NCBI GenBank assembly: GCA_025056455.1
Contig: JANWVY010000002.1
Coordinates: forward strand, 730,737-794,736
DNA: 64,000 nucleotides
DNA from: Bryobacteraceae bacterium
GTDB lineage: Bacteria > Acidobacteriota > Terriglobia > Bryobacterales > Bryobacteraceae
Reading direction: 5' to 3'
The translations under genes were made by a program, and so were the position numbers. Under the pieces are notes generated by a model. It saw only the letters and a list, made by a program, of their open reading frames with translations. It did no database searches and had not been told where the DNA came from. This document shows, piece after piece, positions 63,050 to 64,000 of this stretch. How positions within the stretch are numbered: the first letter of the stretch is position 1; each line of letters opens with the position of its first letter.

Positions 63050-63795
63050 TCTAACGCTTCCCGGCGCCGTTCTCCGCCGATGGCTCGTACAAACAGGTCC
63101 TCGAGCGTTTCGCCGCCGAGCCGCAAGTCGGCCATCGAGCTTTCCATAATGAGCTTGCCTTGGTGAATAATAGCGACGCGGTCACAAAGCCTTTCGACGA
63201 CCTCGAGCACATGAGAAGTGAGAAAGACGGTAGCCCCGCGTCGCACTTGTTCAAGGAGCAGGTTTTTCATCATCCGCGCTCCCACGGCGTCGACCCCTTC
63301 AAACGGCTCATCCATCAAAAACAGCTCGGGCCGGTGGATCATCGAAGCGGCCATGGCTAAGCGTTTACGCATTCCCTTAGAGTACTCGCCCACGAGCTGG
63401 CCGGAAGCGCCATCGAGCTCAAAAAGGTGCAACAATTCGACGGCTCGCTCGCGAGCGATCGAACGGGCAAGACCGTACATGCGGCCGACGAATTGGAGAA
63501 ATTCCAAGCCAGTGAGTTGTTCAAACAGCAGCGTTTCGTCTGGCACCAGGCCGATGCGTGCTTTGATCTCGTTTTCGGCCTGGGGCATGGGAAGGCCGAG
63601 AATTTCGATGGCGCCCGAGGTAGGGGGTGCAAGCCCCATGAGCATCTTGATGGTGGTTGTTTTGCCGGCGCCGTTGGGGCCAAGGAATCCGAAAAAGCAG
63701 CCCCGAGGTACGGTGAGATTGAGGCCGTCCACGGCCGCTTTTGCTCCATAAAGCTTGCGCAGCTGGGTGATCCGGATGGCGGGCAGGCTGTCCAT
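63040..63795 (-). CDS. ABC transporter ATP-binding protein
   Basis: A 251-residue ATPase. Walker A GPNGAGKTT (39-47), signature segment GEYSKGMRKRLAMA (near 135-148), Walker B LFLMDEPFEGVD and switch histidine in FLTSHVLEVVE are all intact. Its ATG overlaps the stop of the upstream hydrolase gene (TAATG at 63797-63793), and the permease start overlaps its 3' end. It powers the ABC-2 permease encoded next. Confidence 0.93.
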   Translation of the reverse strand: MDSLPAIRITQLRKLYGAKAAVDGLNLTVPRGCFFGFLGPNGAGKTTTIKMLMGLAPPTSGAIEILGLPMPQAENEIKARIGLVPDETLLFEQLTGLEFLQFVGRMYGLARSIARERAVELLHLFELDGASGQLVGEYSKGMRKRLAMAASMIHRPELFLMDEPFEGVDAVGARMMKNLLLEQVRRGATVFLTSHVLEVVERLCDRVAIIHQGKLIMESSMADLRLGGETLEDLFVRAIGGERRREALEWL

Positions 63796-63998
63796 TAGGC
63801 TCCCAAGTGCTGGGCGAGAAAAGACAGGCCTCGAACGCCATGCCAGACGTGGCCGGCTGGGAAAACTTCGCTCTCAAGGCGGTCGCGAGCACCCATCACC
63901 TCGTAGATGCGCTGAAGCTGGGAAACGCTTTCGCGGAAGGCCTGGAGGGGGAAGATCTCATCTTGGGCGCCAGACTCGGCAAAGAACGGCCGGGGAGC
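63795..63998 (-). CDS. C-terminal end of an alpha/beta-hydrolase (partial, runs off the window)
   Basis: The last 67 codons of a gene entering from the right edge. The sequence contains APRPFFAESGAQDEIFPLQA, the aspartate-bearing strand of an esterase-like hydrolase, and later the likely catalytic histidine in FPAGHVWHG. Ending AQHLGA, then TAA. This looks like an acetyl-xylan-esterase-type or related alpha/beta-hydrolase. Its stop overlaps the ATPase start. Confidence 0.7.
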   Translation of the reverse strand, partial: APRPFFAESGAQDEIFPLQAFRESVSQLQRIYEVMGARDRLESEVFPAGHVWHGVRGLSFLAQHLGA

Positions 63999-64000
63999 GA

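Overview
The window looks like chromosomal DNA of an Acidobacteriota bacterium, most like the Solibacteres/Bryobacterales. This is inferred from gene content only: three very large Oar-type TonB-dependent receptors with an N-terminal carboxypeptidase-regulatory-like domain, many Tat-type leaders on enzymes, a conserved Acidobacteria-type hypothetical protein (35.1-35.8 kb), a selB gene and moderately high GC. I found no phage, insertion sequence with a transposase, CRISPR array, rRNA or tRNA.

Layout. 0-6 kb: a tightly coupled set of two different ATP-grasp ligases, a GCS2/YbdK-type carboxylate-amine ligase, an M29-like metallopeptidase and a Tat-exported amidase. The last four are joined by three successive ATGA overlaps. 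This looks like a small-molecule or peptide amidoligase pathway of unknown product. 6-13.7 kb: an S4 RNA-binding protein, threonine catabolism (tdh-kbl), an exported amidohydrolase, dTDP-sugar genes (rmlB, rmlA) and a Tat-dependent Gfo/Idh/MocA oxidoreductase. 13.7-34 kb: outer-membrane uptake and periplasmic oxidation. It holds three Oar receptors (one frameshifted), a beta-propeller/SUMF1 fusion, selB with a hairpin at its start codon, a GMC dehydrogenase module with a pentaheme cytochrome, glmU, a membrane dipeptidase and an aldo/keto reductase. 34-46 kb: housekeeping and envelope genes (IMPase-like phosphatase, flotillin, SixA, O-antigen ligase-like protein, SDR, NodU-type carbamoyltransferase, aroC-def-fmt-argJ).

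46-58.7 kb, minus strand: one long respiratory operon of 13 genes. It starts with a CcoS-like protein, a Rieske protein, cytochrome b and a heptaheme cytochrome c, then ccoN, ccoO, a CcoQ-position small protein and a CcoP-like membrane anchor without haem. It ends with a GltD-like Fe-S flavoprotein, a TauE/SafE-type membrane protein, ccoG, a 39-residue membrane peptide and a CcoI-type copper ATPase. The gene set suggests a physically linked bc complex and cbb3-type oxidase, with the CcoP haem domains relocated onto the heptaheme subunit. Two of these genes are very short (58 and 39 codons) and easily missed.

59-64 kb: a type I sulfatase, then about 950 bp without a protein gene. That gap holds the most striking object in the window: a predicted structured RNA of about 660 nt (60741-61410, plus strand). 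It is closed by a perfect 10-bp stem between its two ends, carries several GNRA-capped hairpins, is preceded by a sigma70-like promoter and is followed by a U-rich tract. An ABC transporter pair and the 3' end of an alpha/beta-hydrolase gene close the window.
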